Positions 24,799-33,079 of a stretch of DNA of 51,602 bases are shown here, one piece after another. The stretch is from positions 69,202 to 120,803 of the forward strand of contig DYOQ01000001.1 of NCBI GenBank assembly GCA_020720455.1, read 5' to 3'. The translations under genes and the position numbers were made by a program. Position 1 is the first letter of the stretch; the number at the start of each line of letters is the position of its first letter. This DNA is from Bdellovibrio sp. (GTDB lineage: Bacteria > Bdellovibrionota > Bacteriovoracia > Bacteriovoracales > Bacteriovoracaceae). The notes beneath the pieces are model-generated. The model had not been told where the DNA came from and searched no databases. It saw only the letters and a list, made by a program, of their open reading frames with translations.

Positions 24799-25770
24799 TT
24801 ATCGTTCAGAGAACAAAAAATTATAAATTTGAGAAACAACATCTGATTCTAAAGAATTATACTGTTGCCTATTCAAAGAGCGGTTAAACCAAGTTCTTTG
24901 AGATTTTGCCAACTGTCTTGTCGCTACAACAATATTATTATAGCAACTATCTTCATCGATTATCTCACTACACTCCTGTAAAAAAGAGACACTCTCTTTA
25001 TAGCCTATAGATTGCAAAGGTTTTTCTCTACCGCTAAATCCACTTTCGAGTAACTGCTCCACCTCTGCAAAAAGACCATTTTCCATCATACTTCTAGTTC
25101 GTTCCTCAATTATCTTTATGTGCTCTGCTTTAGGAACATCTAAATGAATATGTTTCACCTTCCACTCTTGATGAACCGTTTTTAAGTAGTTGTAAGGTTC
25201 GCTCTCATCCATCTTTTGTTTTTGCTCTGAAAACGGAGTTCCATTTGTAAGGAAATGCTCCACAGCTCTTACAATTCTATACTCATCATTTCGATGTAGT
25301 CGCTGATAACTTGGTAAATCATTTTTTTCTAAGATAAGCAAAAGTCCATCTATGCCGTCTCTTCTTAATATATCGGCAACCTCATGTTTAACACTAGCAG
25401 AAGTCGTTAACGACTCATACATCCCTTTAACAAGGGCCCTTAGATAAAAGCCACTTCCACCTACCAGCAAGACTTTTCGACCATTTTGTAAATGATCATT
25501 AACTACTTTGGTCGCGACTGCTTTATATACAGAAACATTAACCGGATTCTTTGCACTCTCAATATTTATAAGATCATGTTTTATGCCACACATCTCTTTC
25601 AAGCTTGGTTTTGCTGTCCCAACATTTAACTCTTTATAAAAAAGCAATGAATCAAAATTAACAACAATACACTCATAACCAGCATCGACTATTCTTTTTG
25701 CAAGAGAGATGGCCACCGAGGTTTTACCTGTTGCAGTTGGCCCAGAAATAATCGCAACATTCCAACACAT
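24799..25770 (-). CDS. miaA: tRNA dimethylallyltransferase MiaA
   Basis: Adds an isopentenyl group to A37 of tRNAs reading codons that begin with U. The P-loop IISGPTATGKTSVAISLA is at about 7-24. The substrate-binding region DSLLFYKELNVGTAKP is a variant of the usual DSMQVYR..DIGTAKP. GIKHDLINIESAKNPVNVSV and LVGGSGFYLRALVKG are typical. Later motifs are YRIVRAVEHFLTNGTPFSE, plus QSIGYKESVSFL and the C-terminal ATRQLAKSQRTWFNR. The 323-residue length fits the family. The ATG shares its first base with the mutL stop (TAATG), so mutL and miaA are co-translated, an order also common elsewhere (mutL-miaA in E. coli). Confidence 0.96.
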   Translation of the reverse strand: MCWNVAIISGPTATGKTSVAISLAKRIVDAGYECIVVNFDSLLFYKELNVGTAKPSLKEMCGIKHDLINIESAKNPVNVSVYKAVATKVVNDHLQNGRKVLLVGGSGFYLRALVKGMYESLTTSASVKHEVADILRRDGIDGLLLILEKNDLPSYQRLHRNDEYRIVRAVEHFLTNGTPFSEQKQKMDESEPYNYLKTVHQEWKVKHIHLDVPKAEHIKIIEERTRSMMENGLFAEVEQLLESGFSGREKPLQSIGYKESVSFLQECSEIIDEDSCYNNIVVATRQLAKSQRTWFNRSLNRQQYNSLESDVVSQIYNFLFSER

Positions 25771-27413
25771 TAGCTATCCTTAAAAATAGTCGCCAAACTA
25801 CTTTCATCTATGACTTTAAACAATTTTGTTTCTGTCCTGATTTTTTTAATTTGATAATCAGTGAAAACAATTGATGAATCAATCTTCATCGAACAAGCTG
25901 CACTATAGAATTCATTTACAGAATCAATTTTTTTATCAATAAAAATTTCAATAAATACATTTAAAAAAACATGATTTCTAAATGGTTCTAACCAGACAGG
26001 AAGAGTTTTTATCGCCGTTTTCTCTTCTAAAACTGCAAAAACCTCAATCCCTAGTCGCTCTAAAAAAATTAATGATTTTCTTAAGTCTTCATATTTAACG
26101 TTTACAACAGAGGCCACGAGGAGGGGTACTACCTGACATTCACCACTGGCCTCATGTCTACCTACTAAAGTACAGAGGAAATCTATTAACATCTCCTTAA
26201 CATCATAAACAAGCACTTCATCATCTATAACGTGTAACCGGTAACGTTTACCAATCTCTACACTTATTTCATGTCTAGGATGTATCTCCTTAGCTTGAAT
26301 AAGATCATTCGTGCCAGCTCCAAGAAGTGAACCCCAGTCCACTTGCTCATCATAATCAGGAATGCTCTGATTAACTCCACTCTTACTTACTACATCGTCA
26401 CGAATCTTTTGTTTATCAACAACTACTTTTGAAATACTACTTACGATTAATGAATATAATATTTGCCCATCTTTAAACTTAACCTCTGTTTTTCTTGGAT
26501 GAATATTAACATCAATCTGTGATGGTGGAACTGTTATCATGAGACAGTATGTTCCTCTAAATCCTGCTGGCCAAACATTTTCCATCCCTTTAGTAACAGC
26601 GTGGTGAATCTGTTTATCTTCAACATATCTTCCGTTAACAAAAATAAACTGAGTTGCATTGCCACTCCCCTTACTTACGTCTACCATCACCTCCGCACTA
26701 AACCGACTATCTCCATACTCTCCAACCACATGAACTAACGTAGAGTTCCCTAAAGACATTTTCCCTTTTCCAAAAACTCTTAAAAATCTCTCACGATAAT
26801 CATTTATCTCTAACGCTTTATAAATTAATCGATCTTTATCATCCCACTTTACAGAAAAAGATATCGTTGGGTTGTTAATTACAAAACTATTGATCAATTT
26901 TACTAGAGAATTTTTCTCAGACCCTTTTGATTTAACAAACTTCATTCTAACTGGCGTATTGAAAAAAATATCTTTTATAAAAATGGTAGTACCATGATCT
27001 GTTCCACCGCAACGAACATGAGTAAGTTCACGGCCTCCATGAATTTCAATTTTTCCACCATCAGATAATTTGTCTTTGGGAATGCTGTGACAACTCATTC
27101 TGCTGATACTCGCAATACTTGCTAAGGCCTCACCCCTAAACCCAAAACTTGAAAGATTATATATATCCTCAAATTTTTTAATTTTACTAGTAGCGTGTCG
27201 ACAAAAAGCATATGGGAGTTCATTAAATGCCATGCCATCTCCATTATCAGCAACGGAAATAAGCTCAATACCATTATCGATAACAGAAATATCTATCTTG
27301 GTTGCTCCAGCATCAATTGAATTTTCTAATAGCTCTTTGATGACAGATGATGGCCGTTCAATGACCTCTCCTGCCTTAATTTGATCGATTAAATGTTCCG
27401 GTAAAAGTTGAAT
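25770..27413 (-). CDS. mutL: DNA mismatch repair protein MutL, probably starting at a non-canonical ATT
   Basis: GHKL ATPase that couples MutS to downstream repair. From ATT 27413 the N-terminus reads (M)QLLPEHLIDQIKAGEVIERP, then KELLENSIDAGA. E27 and N31 align with E. coli E29 and N33, and the ATT with I3 of MPIQVLP. Further ATPase motifs are VADNGDGM, SSFGFRGEALASIAS and the KDIFFNTPVRMKFVK region. No ATG, GTG, TTG or CTG lies in frame between the upstream TAA (27440-27438) and ATG 27233. A start at 27233 would remove essential ATPase residues. AGGAG at 27431-27427 is 13 bases before the ATT. The C-terminal region (DDEVLVYDVKEML, about residue 395) lacks the DQHAxxExxxxE endonuclease motif, and the end lacks the C-P-H-G-R-P motif. 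Length is 547 residues with ATT. An alternative is a sequence error or readthrough. Confidence 0.92.
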   Translation of the reverse strand: MQLLPEHLIDQIKAGEVIERPSSVIKELLENSIDAGATKIDISVIDNGIELISVADNGDGMAFNELPYAFCRHATSKIKKFEDIYNLSSFGFRGEALASIASISRMSCHSIPKDKLSDGGKIEIHGGRELTHVRCGGTDHGTTIFIKDIFFNTPVRMKFVKSKGSEKNSLVKLINSFVINNPTISFSVKWDDKDRLIYKALEINDYRERFLRVFGKGKMSLGNSTLVHVVGEYGDSRFSAEVMVDVSKGSGNATQFIFVNGRYVEDKQIHHAVTKGMENVWPAGFRGTYCLMITVPPSQIDVNIHPRKTEVKFKDGQILYSLIVSSISKVVVDKQKIRDDVVSKSGVNQSIPDYDEQVDWGSLLGAGTNDLIQAKEIHPRHEISVEIGKRYRLHVIDDEVLVYDVKEMLIDFLCTLVGRHEASGECQVVPLLVASVVNVKYEDLRKSLIFLERLGIEVFAVLEEKTAIKTLPVWLEPFRNHVFLNVFIEIFIDKKIDSVNEFYSAACSMKIDSSIVFTDYQIKKIRTETKLFKVIDESSLATIFKDS

Positions 27414-27431
27414 CTTAAAAGGGCGTCTCCT
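27411..27431 (-). promoter_or_regulatory. Ribosome binding site and candidate ATT start codon of mutL
   Basis: On the minus strand GCGAGGAGACG contains AGGAG (27431-27427). The first codon fitting the MutL N-terminus that could initiate is ATT (27413-27411), 13 bases further. The spacing is long for an optimal site. AUU starts are known for infC and pcnB in E. coli, where IF3 discriminates against them. The upstream stop of the FHA-GGDEF gene is 24 bases before the ATT, so reinitiation is also possible. Confidence 0.5.
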
Positions 27432-27437
27432 CGCAAA

Positions 27438-28358
27438 TTATTTACGATAAAATTGAACCTGGTTACGCCCTCCATTTTTGGCCTGATAAACAGCATTATC
27501 CGCTCTTCGAAAAAGATCAGTCCCAGTTAAAACCCCTTGTCGATAATCTGCAATTCCGATTGAAGCAGTTACTGGTAGCTCGTCATTATCATATATAAAC
27601 GGATGCTCCTCAATAAGCTTCCTTATTCGCTCTGCGATCTCATAAGATTTCTTTATATTTGTTTTTGGTAAAAGAATTACAAACTCCTCACCACCATATC
27701 TAGCAAAAATATCTATCGTTCTTATCCCACCACCTCTAATTAAATCTGCAAGCTCCTTTAATACATAGTCTCCTGCATCGTGGCCATAAGTATCGTTTAG
27801 ATGTTTAAAATGATCGAGATCCATTATAATTAAAGAAAGTGGGTCTCCTGTTACCTTAGATTTTTTTACTTCTATATCAAGGTTCTTATTAAAATATCCT
27901 TTATTGTAACATTTTGTATGTGGATCTGTATTGGCATCGTGACTTAACTTATCGTAGGTTAATCTCTCCGGATCACCTTTGGGTAAGTATTTTAGAGCAA
28001 TACTACCAAGCTTAATAATATCTCCTCGACTTAACTCTACCGACCCATCAATTTTTCTGTTATTTAAATACGTCCCATTTCTTGAGCCAGCATCTTCTAG
28101 AACCCATTGCGATCCACTCATCATGACACGCATGTGATATCTAGAAATACCTTGAAACTCTAAAGAGATCTCATTGTCAGGATTTCTTCCAACTGTTACA
28201 GTCCTATTAACTAGATCAAAGAGCGTACCATTTAAATCACCACCAACAACAACTAGGGCCGCCGGTTGATCTGAAGCCGCTGCTTCATCATCAGCTTTTG
28301 AAAGTGCCGCTTTTATGTCCGTTAATACAATTGTTGAATCGTCGCCACTACCTGACAT
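27438..28358 (-). CDS. FHA domain - GGDEF diguanylate cyclase
   Basis: Probable c-di-GMP synthase controlled by phosphopeptide binding. An acidic, Ala-rich N-terminus (1-about 35) precedes the FHA domain (about 40-123), with VTVGRNPDNEISL, ISRYHMRV and GSRNGTYLNNRKI carrying the Arg, Ser/His and Asn phosphothreonine contacts. The GGDEF domain (about 140-306) has TDPHTKCYNKGYF, SLIIMDLDHFKHLND and the active-site RYGGEEF (GGEEF at 222-226). An RxxD inhibitory site RTID (213-216) lies five residues before it, so product inhibition is likely. The threonine-rich N-terminus (STIVLTDIK) could be a phosphorylation target as in other FHA proteins; that is inference. The stop is followed, in the same frame, by mutL. 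There is no transmembrane segment. Confidence 0.93.
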   Translation of the reverse strand: MSGSGDDSTIVLTDIKAALSKADDEAAASDQPAALVVVGGDLNGTLFDLVNRTVTVGRNPDNEISLEFQGISRYHMRVMMSGSQWVLEDAGSRNGTYLNNRKIDGSVELSRGDIIKLGSIALKYLPKGDPERLTYDKLSHDANTDPHTKCYNKGYFNKNLDIEVKKSKVTGDPLSLIIMDLDHFKHLNDTYGHDAGDYVLKELADLIRGGGIRTIDIFARYGGEEFVILLPKTNIKKSYEIAERIRKLIEEHPFIYDNDELPVTASIGIADYRQGVLTGTDLFRRADNAVYQAKNGGRNQVQFYRK

Positions 28359-28439
28359 TACTATAAAACCCTCTTAAAACAAGAACCAATGTTTAATTAT
28401 TATTTACTCATTTACAATTTAATTCAAGTCTGAGCAAAT

Positions 28440-29573
28440 CTACGCAAGCTCTTTTTTTAAACTTCTTGCAATCACTATTCGTTGAATCTGATTGGTTCCC
28501 TCAACTATCTGAAGAACTTTTGCATCTCTCATAAATCTTTCCACTGGATATTCTGCTGTATATCCAACACCACCTAAAATTTGCACCGCATCGGTTGTGG
28601 CCCTCATTGCTGTATCAGTTGCTTTAAGTTTTGCCATTGCGGCCATTTTAGGATCGCTTTTTCCTAAGTCATAAAGAAGCGCAGCTCTTTCGACCAATAA
28701 CCGGCTCGCCTCTAACTCTGTTGCGCAGTCTGCAATCATAAACTGAAGAGCTTGAAAATCATAAATTGGTTGACCGAACTGCTTTCTATCTACTGCATAT
28801 TTGACGGCCTCTTCAATTGCTCTTTCTGTTAAACCAACAGCAAGAGAACCTATCGTAATTCTACCTTTATCAAGTGCGGCCATTGCTATTTTAAACCCAA
28901 TTCCTTCTTGCTGAAGCAAATCATCATCAGAGACAAAGCAGTTTTCAAAAATCAGCTCTCTCGTTGGCGATATTTTCCAACCCATTTTCTTTTCGGCCTT
29001 ACCATAGCTAAAACCTTTCGCTCCATCTCTAACGATAAAGCTGGAGATACCTTTAGCGCCAGCTCCACCAGTTCTTGCCATTACTATGTATGTTTTAGCA
29101 ATACCACCGCTAGTGATAAACATTTTAGAACCGTTTAAAACATATCCCCCATCAACTTTTTTTGCAGTAGTCTGCAAAGAGGCCGCATCTGATCCGGCCC
29201 CAGACTCAGTAAGAGCAAATGCACCGATCTCTTCTCCGCTCGTCATTGCTGGTAGATATTTGTTTTTTTGTTTCTCATTTCCGAACTGATTAATAATCGC
29301 TTGAACCATAGTAGAGACAGAGATTGTAACAGCATAGGAGATTGAAGATTTTGCTATCTCCGTAAGAACTACACAAAGATCTTGATAGGTTAAACTAGCG
29401 CCACCATACTCTTCTGGAAGAGTCATCCCGGTAAACCCAAGCTCACCAAGCTCCTTATAAATTTCCATTCTAAAAATCCCAGATGAATCATCGCTCTCCA
29501 TTAACGGTTCAATTTTATTTAATCTAAAACGTTTAAGTTGTTCACGTATCTCAATCTGTAATTCTGAATGCAT
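28440..29573 (-). CDS. Acyl-CoA dehydrogenase, short/medium-chain type
   Basis: FAD enzyme that introduces the 2,3-double bond into acyl-CoA. The N-terminal helical domain is followed by FALTESGAGSDAASLQTTA and MFITSGGIAKTYIV, which bind FAD. The C-terminal domain has ERAIEEAVKYAVDRKQFG, FQALQFMIADCATELEASR and VQILGGVGYTAEYPVERFMRD. The C-terminal motif LQIVEGTNQIQRIVIAR carries the glutamate in the position of the catalytic base in short- and medium-chain acyl-CoA dehydrogenases (YEGT..IQR). At 377 residues the length is normal. Its ATG immediately follows the stop of the other acyl-CoA dehydrogenase at 29574-30716. The exact substrate (butyryl-, 2-methylbutyryl- or isobutyryl-CoA) cannot be read from the sequence. 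Confidence 0.93.
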   Translation of the reverse strand: MHSELQIEIREQLKRFRLNKIEPLMESDDSSGIFRMEIYKELGELGFTGMTLPEEYGGASLTYQDLCVVLTEIAKSSISYAVTISVSTMVQAIINQFGNEKQKNKYLPAMTSGEEIGAFALTESGAGSDAASLQTTAKKVDGGYVLNGSKMFITSGGIAKTYIVMARTGGAGAKGISSFIVRDGAKGFSYGKAEKKMGWKISPTRELIFENCFVSDDDLLQQEGIGFKIAMAALDKGRITIGSLAVGLTERAIEEAVKYAVDRKQFGQPIYDFQALQFMIADCATELEASRLLVERAALLYDLGKSDPKMAAMAKLKATDTAMRATTDAVQILGGVGYTAEYPVERFMRDAKVLQIVEGTNQIQRIVIARSLKKELA

Positions 29574-30716
29574 CTATCTGCTCGCTTCTTTTAAAATATT
29601 TTTTGCAATAATCATTATCATTACTTCATTTGTTCCTGCACCTATCTCATTAAGCTTGTTATCTCGCAAGTAACGTTCAAGTGGAAACTCTCTACTGTAA
29701 CCGTACCCTCCATGCAACTGAATAGCATCGAGCGCAATTTTGGTCGCCATTTTTGGCAGCGCTAGCTTCACTTGCGCTGCAACTGTAGGCCCTTTATTCC
29801 CAAGATCATAATTTTTTGCAACTGAATAAATAAAATGTCTCATCATCTCAACTTCAGTTGCCATCTCTGCCAACATTTTTTGAATGAGTTGAAAATTTCC
29901 AATAGTTTTCCCAAACTGTTTTCTCTCGTTAGCATATCGCACTGATTGCTCTAAACACGCTTGAGCGATTCCAAGAGATATTCCAGAAATTGTGATTCTT
30001 TCAATCTCAAGATTTTTCATCATGTGATAGGTTGAATCTCCCTCTTTACCAACTAAGCTTGAAATAGGAACTCTTGCGTTATCAAAAATCAGTTCTCCTG
30101 TTGGGGACCCTCTCATTCCCATTTTGTGAATAGCTGTTCCAAAATGAAAACCTGGCATCCCTTTTTCAATAATAAAAGTTGAAAGATCTCGTTTGCCTTC
30201 GCCTGTTCTTGTATAAACGTAAGCGACGTCAGCATACTCAGCATTAGTGATCCACATTTTTGTTCCGTTAATCACATACTCATTGCCAACTTTTTTCGCT
30301 CTTGTCTGAATACCTAAAGCGTCAGAGCCAAACTCTGGCTCACTCATCCCCATACAACCAATATGTTCACCACTTATTAACTTTGGTAAATACTTCTCTT
30401 TTTGTTGCTCACTTGCATTTACTTGGATGTTATTAACAGCGAGCATTGCGTGAGCTAGATAACTAAGAGTGGTTGAAGCACATGCTTTGCCAAACTCTTC
30501 CATAACAATCGTCGAAGCTGTTGCTCCTAAACCTGAGCCTCCATATTTTGGATCAGCAGTGATACCTAGTAGGCCCAGCTCTCCCATTTTTTTAAATGCA
30601 GAAATATTAAAACTCTCATTTTGATCATGTTTGGCAGCATAAGGTGCCAACTCTTTTTCCGAAAAAGACTTACAGACCTCTCTTAACTCTCGCTCTTCAT
30701 CTGAAAAAAACCACAT
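29574..30716 (-). CDS. Acyl-CoA dehydrogenase, isovaleryl-CoA dehydrogenase-like
   Basis: Probably oxidises isovaleryl-CoA or a similar branched acyl-CoA in leucine breakdown. Motifs are MGMSEPEFGSDALGIQT, MWITNAEYADVAYVYTRT, HKMGMRGSPTGELIF and LHGGYGYSREFPLERYLRD. The C-terminal EIGAGTNEV lacks the glutamate used by short- and medium-chain enzymes. Instead NLEIERITISG supplies a glutamate in the position of the catalytic base of isovaleryl-CoA dehydrogenase. The usual arginines after TNEV are replaced (EVMIMIIAK). It is first in a two-gene operon with a good promoter upstream. No methylcrotonyl-CoA carboxylase genes are in the window to confirm the leucine pathway. Confidence 0.88.
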   Translation of the reverse strand: MWFFSDEERELREVCKSFSEKELAPYAAKHDQNESFNISAFKKMGELGLLGITADPKYGGSGLGATASTIVMEEFGKACASTTLSYLAHAMLAVNNIQVNASEQQKEKYLPKLISGEHIGCMGMSEPEFGSDALGIQTRAKKVGNEYVINGTKMWITNAEYADVAYVYTRTGEGKRDLSTFIIEKGMPGFHFGTAIHKMGMRGSPTGELIFDNARVPISSLVGKEGDSTYHMMKNLEIERITISGISLGIAQACLEQSVRYANERKQFGKTIGNFQLIQKMLAEMATEVEMMRHFIYSVAKNYDLGNKGPTVAAQVKLALPKMATKIALDAIQLHGGYGYSREFPLERYLRDNKLNEIGAGTNEVMIMIIAKNILKEASR

Positions 30717-30792
30717 ATTAAATCTCCAAGGACAAATTAACGCTCACGTGTGCAACATGTCATTAGCTAGGTAAAAAAAAATTGAACACAGA

Positions 30793-30821
30793 ATTATAGC
30801 CCAAACTTAAATAGTTGACAA
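30793..30821 (-). promoter_or_regulatory. Candidate sigma-70 promoter for the acyl-CoA dehydrogenase operon
   Basis: On the minus strand TTGTCA (30821-30816) and a perfect TATAAT (30798-30793) are separated by 17 bases, about 77 bases upstream of ATG 30716. Its -35 lies only 10 bases from the -35 of the divergent promoter at 30832-30861. Confidence 0.6.
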
Positions 30822-30831
30822 GACAAGAGGC

Positions 30832-30861
30832 TTTACATCAGACTCAAACTACAGGTATAAT
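30832..30861 (+). promoter_or_regulatory. Candidate sigma-70 promoter for the 30901-34972 gene run
   Basis: TTTACA (30832-30837) and a perfect TATAAT (30856-30861) are separated by 18 bases, giving a predicted start near 30868 and a short leader before the TTG at 30901. It is back-to-back with the promoter of the acyl-CoA dehydrogenases. Confidence 0.6.
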
Positions 30862-30900
30862 TAAGTGCGTTATCTGCATTTTTTTTAGGGAAGAAAGATT

Positions 30901-32646
30901 TTGCAAAAAAAATCCATAACTGCCAAAGATTTTGACATCATATTTCCGGGAGAGAATTGGTTTCTTTACTGGAAAACATCTTCAACACTTTGGGAAGCAA
31001 AGCTTGCTGAGATAGGTCGAGGCAAGCGAATCATTATTCCAATTAACTGGGCGCTTCATCATGCTGAGCTTGGAAAATATGATTTTGCTACAAAAAAACC
31101 TGAAACTGATTTGGCCAAATTAAATAGAGTTGCTATAAAGCTAGGGCACCTCCCTCAGTTTCTTTGTCCATTAACACCTGCTCCATTCATTCAAAATGGA
31201 GGTGTTCCTCATGAAGTTGCTACAACAAAGGCAACTGATCCAAATGGATTAATGTACACCACTGTCGACCCAGAAAATTCTATCTTTCATTTATACTCTT
31301 TTTTTGACCCCAAAGTATATAAATCATTCCAATCATTTGTCTCAGCACTTGCTAAATATTTTGAGGCTGAAAAAATAAGCTCACCTGTTTGGGGTGGTGT
31401 GTATGGATATTTTCAAGATGGGCAATTTTATAGCTATCTTCACGACAGATCCAAACTATTCCACACCTCATTTGCAAGATTTATCTCAATCAAGAAAAAA
31501 AATATACCTATCGATGAAACATTTCCTCGCTCACAAGAAGAGGAGCTTGCACTTATTCATGAATTTACTGCAACCATGCAAGAGCTATATGTAGGCACAT
31601 GTCAAGAGAGCTTATCTAGTAACTGGGAAGGGCCAATCAACGTGGCATTCCTTGGCGCTTCTCCAAACGACACATTTAATAGGGTAACAAGAAGTGATAA
31701 TACCATTGATCATTCACGGACGCTTTTTGATATGGCGACAAGAGATATCATACCATCATCTATTTTGATCTCTGCCTCTCATAAAACAGGTGTATTAAAA
31801 CTTGAGTTAGATGAAATTGTCAGCAACACGCTAATCCCTGCGGCGTTTCACTCATCTGTTTCAGATGATGATAACACTGAATATTCTGGGCCGCTTAAAC
31901 TATTTACACTATTTGATTTTGCTTCAATCCTTGAACCAGGTTCCGATGCCAAACTGACTTGGATAAAAACAGGATTGCTCGAACATTTAAAAAAAGAGTA
32001 CCCGTGGTCATACATTTTAAAAAATAGCTACCAAAACGACTCAAACACAGAAGATTACTCATCTGTGTACTGTTTTTCTGGAAAAGATATCAATGAAAAA
32101 ATATATAAAAACATAATTAAATTTTTAATGAATGGTGGCCGGATCATTCTTGATACTGCAGAACTTGACTCAAATATAAAACGAAAAATAGAATCATTTT
32201 TTATTGAAAACTCCATTAATACTACATCTCTATTTTTTCATTGTGATATTAAACACGCATCGCTTGGCGATGGGAAAATGATTCTTTTTGATGGAGCTGT
32301 TCTTAGCACAAAACAAAGTGACAAAAAGAATGAGTTTTGGACAAAACTAATTACCACTCTATCGGTAATTCACCTTCCAATCAAATACGGCCCAGATATC
32401 TGTTTTTTTTGGCGCAAAAGATTTGATAATACCAATGAACTAAATTACGAAGAGGTAAGGAAACTAAATCTTTATAACCCATCAAGCTATAAACAATATG
32501 TTCAACTTCCAATGATAAATAATTTTGTTTTAATAAAAGCTGGAACACCAAAATACTCATCGTTCACTACAGCTAGAAATGAGATTAATGTTGAGCTGCT
32601 ACCTGGAGGATCAATAGATCTCGACTTTGGGATCTATTCGCCATAA
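30901..32646 (+). CDS. Glycoside hydrolase 35/42-like protein, catalytic acid/base apparently missing
   Basis: A 581-residue protein without a signal peptide. The N-terminal part follows the beta-galactosidase barrel pattern: FPGENWFLYWKTSSTLWEAK, then INWALHHAELGKYDF (about 48-62, compare P-W-N-L-H-E-P-x-x-G-x-F-D-F), DLAKLNRVAIKLGH, and a Pro-rich strand with GGVPHEV. Where GH35 enzymes have the N-E-Y-G acid/base motif, this protein reads SPVWGGVYGYFQDG (GGVYG at 165-169), with no glutamate. The C-terminal region (about 385-480, FLMNGGRIILDTAELD) resembles the glutamine-amidotransferase-like trimerisation domain of GH42. Both comparisons are from memory. The start TTG at 30901 follows AGGGAAGAAAG; the next gene starts 11 bases after the stop. 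It may bind sugar rather than cleave it. Confidence 0.65.
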   Translation: MQKKSITAKDFDIIFPGENWFLYWKTSSTLWEAKLAEIGRGKRIIIPINWALHHAELGKYDFATKKPETDLAKLNRVAIKLGHLPQFLCPLTPAPFIQNGGVPHEVATTKATDPNGLMYTTVDPENSIFHLYSFFDPKVYKSFQSFVSALAKYFEAEKISSPVWGGVYGYFQDGQFYSYLHDRSKLFHTSFARFISIKKKNIPIDETFPRSQEEELALIHEFTATMQELYVGTCQESLSSNWEGPINVAFLGASPNDTFNRVTRSDNTIDHSRTLFDMATRDIIPSSILISASHKTGVLKLELDEIVSNTLIPAAFHSSVSDDDNTEYSGPLKLFTLFDFASILEPGSDAKLTWIKTGLLEHLKKEYPWSYILKNSYQNDSNTEDYSSVYCFSGKDINEKIYKNIIKFLMNGGRIILDTAELDSNIKRKIESFFIENSINTTSLFFHCDIKHASLGDGKMILFDGAVLSTKQSDKKNEFWTKLITTLSVIHLPIKYGPDICFFWRKRFDNTNELNYEEVRKLNLYNPSSYKQYVQLPMINNFVLIKAGTPKYSSFTTARNEINVELLPGGSIDLDFGIYSP

Positions 32647-32657
32647 ATGGAAAAAAA

Positions 32658-33053
32658 ATGGGAATAAATGATAACAATACAATATTTGGAATATATACTT
32701 ACCACAAATTAGCATACTATTTCATTCACCTATTTAACGAAGATGGCCAACTCGACAATGAAACTTTAGATGCGACGTACTCTAATTTTTTTTCAATCTC
32801 TAGGCCATCAAAAATCTACTCACACGGCATTGGCCCGTTTAATAGTATCGGAGATCTCCAAAAATACTCATTCAATCTTTGCCAAACGCTAAAGTCTCAA
32901 GAGATCGTGATTTTATCCGTCGAAAAATATAACCAAGCGGTAGATAATGTCTTTAATTCTGAAAAATTCTTACAGTCACTACTTGAACAAGGTGAAACTA
33001 TTCATAATATTGACATAGGCAAGAACAACATCTGGAATAGAATATTTACTTAA
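32658..33053 (+). CDS. Unknown protein, 131 aa
   Basis: I do not recognise this protein. It has no signal peptide or membrane segment. The N-terminus (TIFGIYTYHKLAYYFIHLF) is aromatic, and the rest alternates short strands and helices (EIVILSVEKYNQAVDNVF). It starts 11 bases after the glycosidase-like gene and ends 26 bases before the secreted phosphatase-fold gene, so it is likely part of the same transcript. No conserved catalytic or metal-binding motif is visible. The ATG at 32658 follows a run of A residues and only a weak purine-rich site. Confidence 0.6.
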   Translation: MGINDNNTIFGIYTYHKLAYYFIHLFNEDGQLDNETLDATYSNFFSISRPSKIYSHGIGPFNSIGDLQKYSFNLCQTLKSQEIVILSVEKYNQAVDNVFNSEKFLQSLLEQGETIHNIDIGKNNIWNRIFT

Positions 33054-33079
33054 ACGGCCAGTCACACTATCATTTAATA

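Noticed and set aside
24720-24800. Possible frameshift joining miaA and the small HTH-like gene
   Set aside because: Both genes have their own starts, stops and ribosome binding sites, and miaA has full family length.
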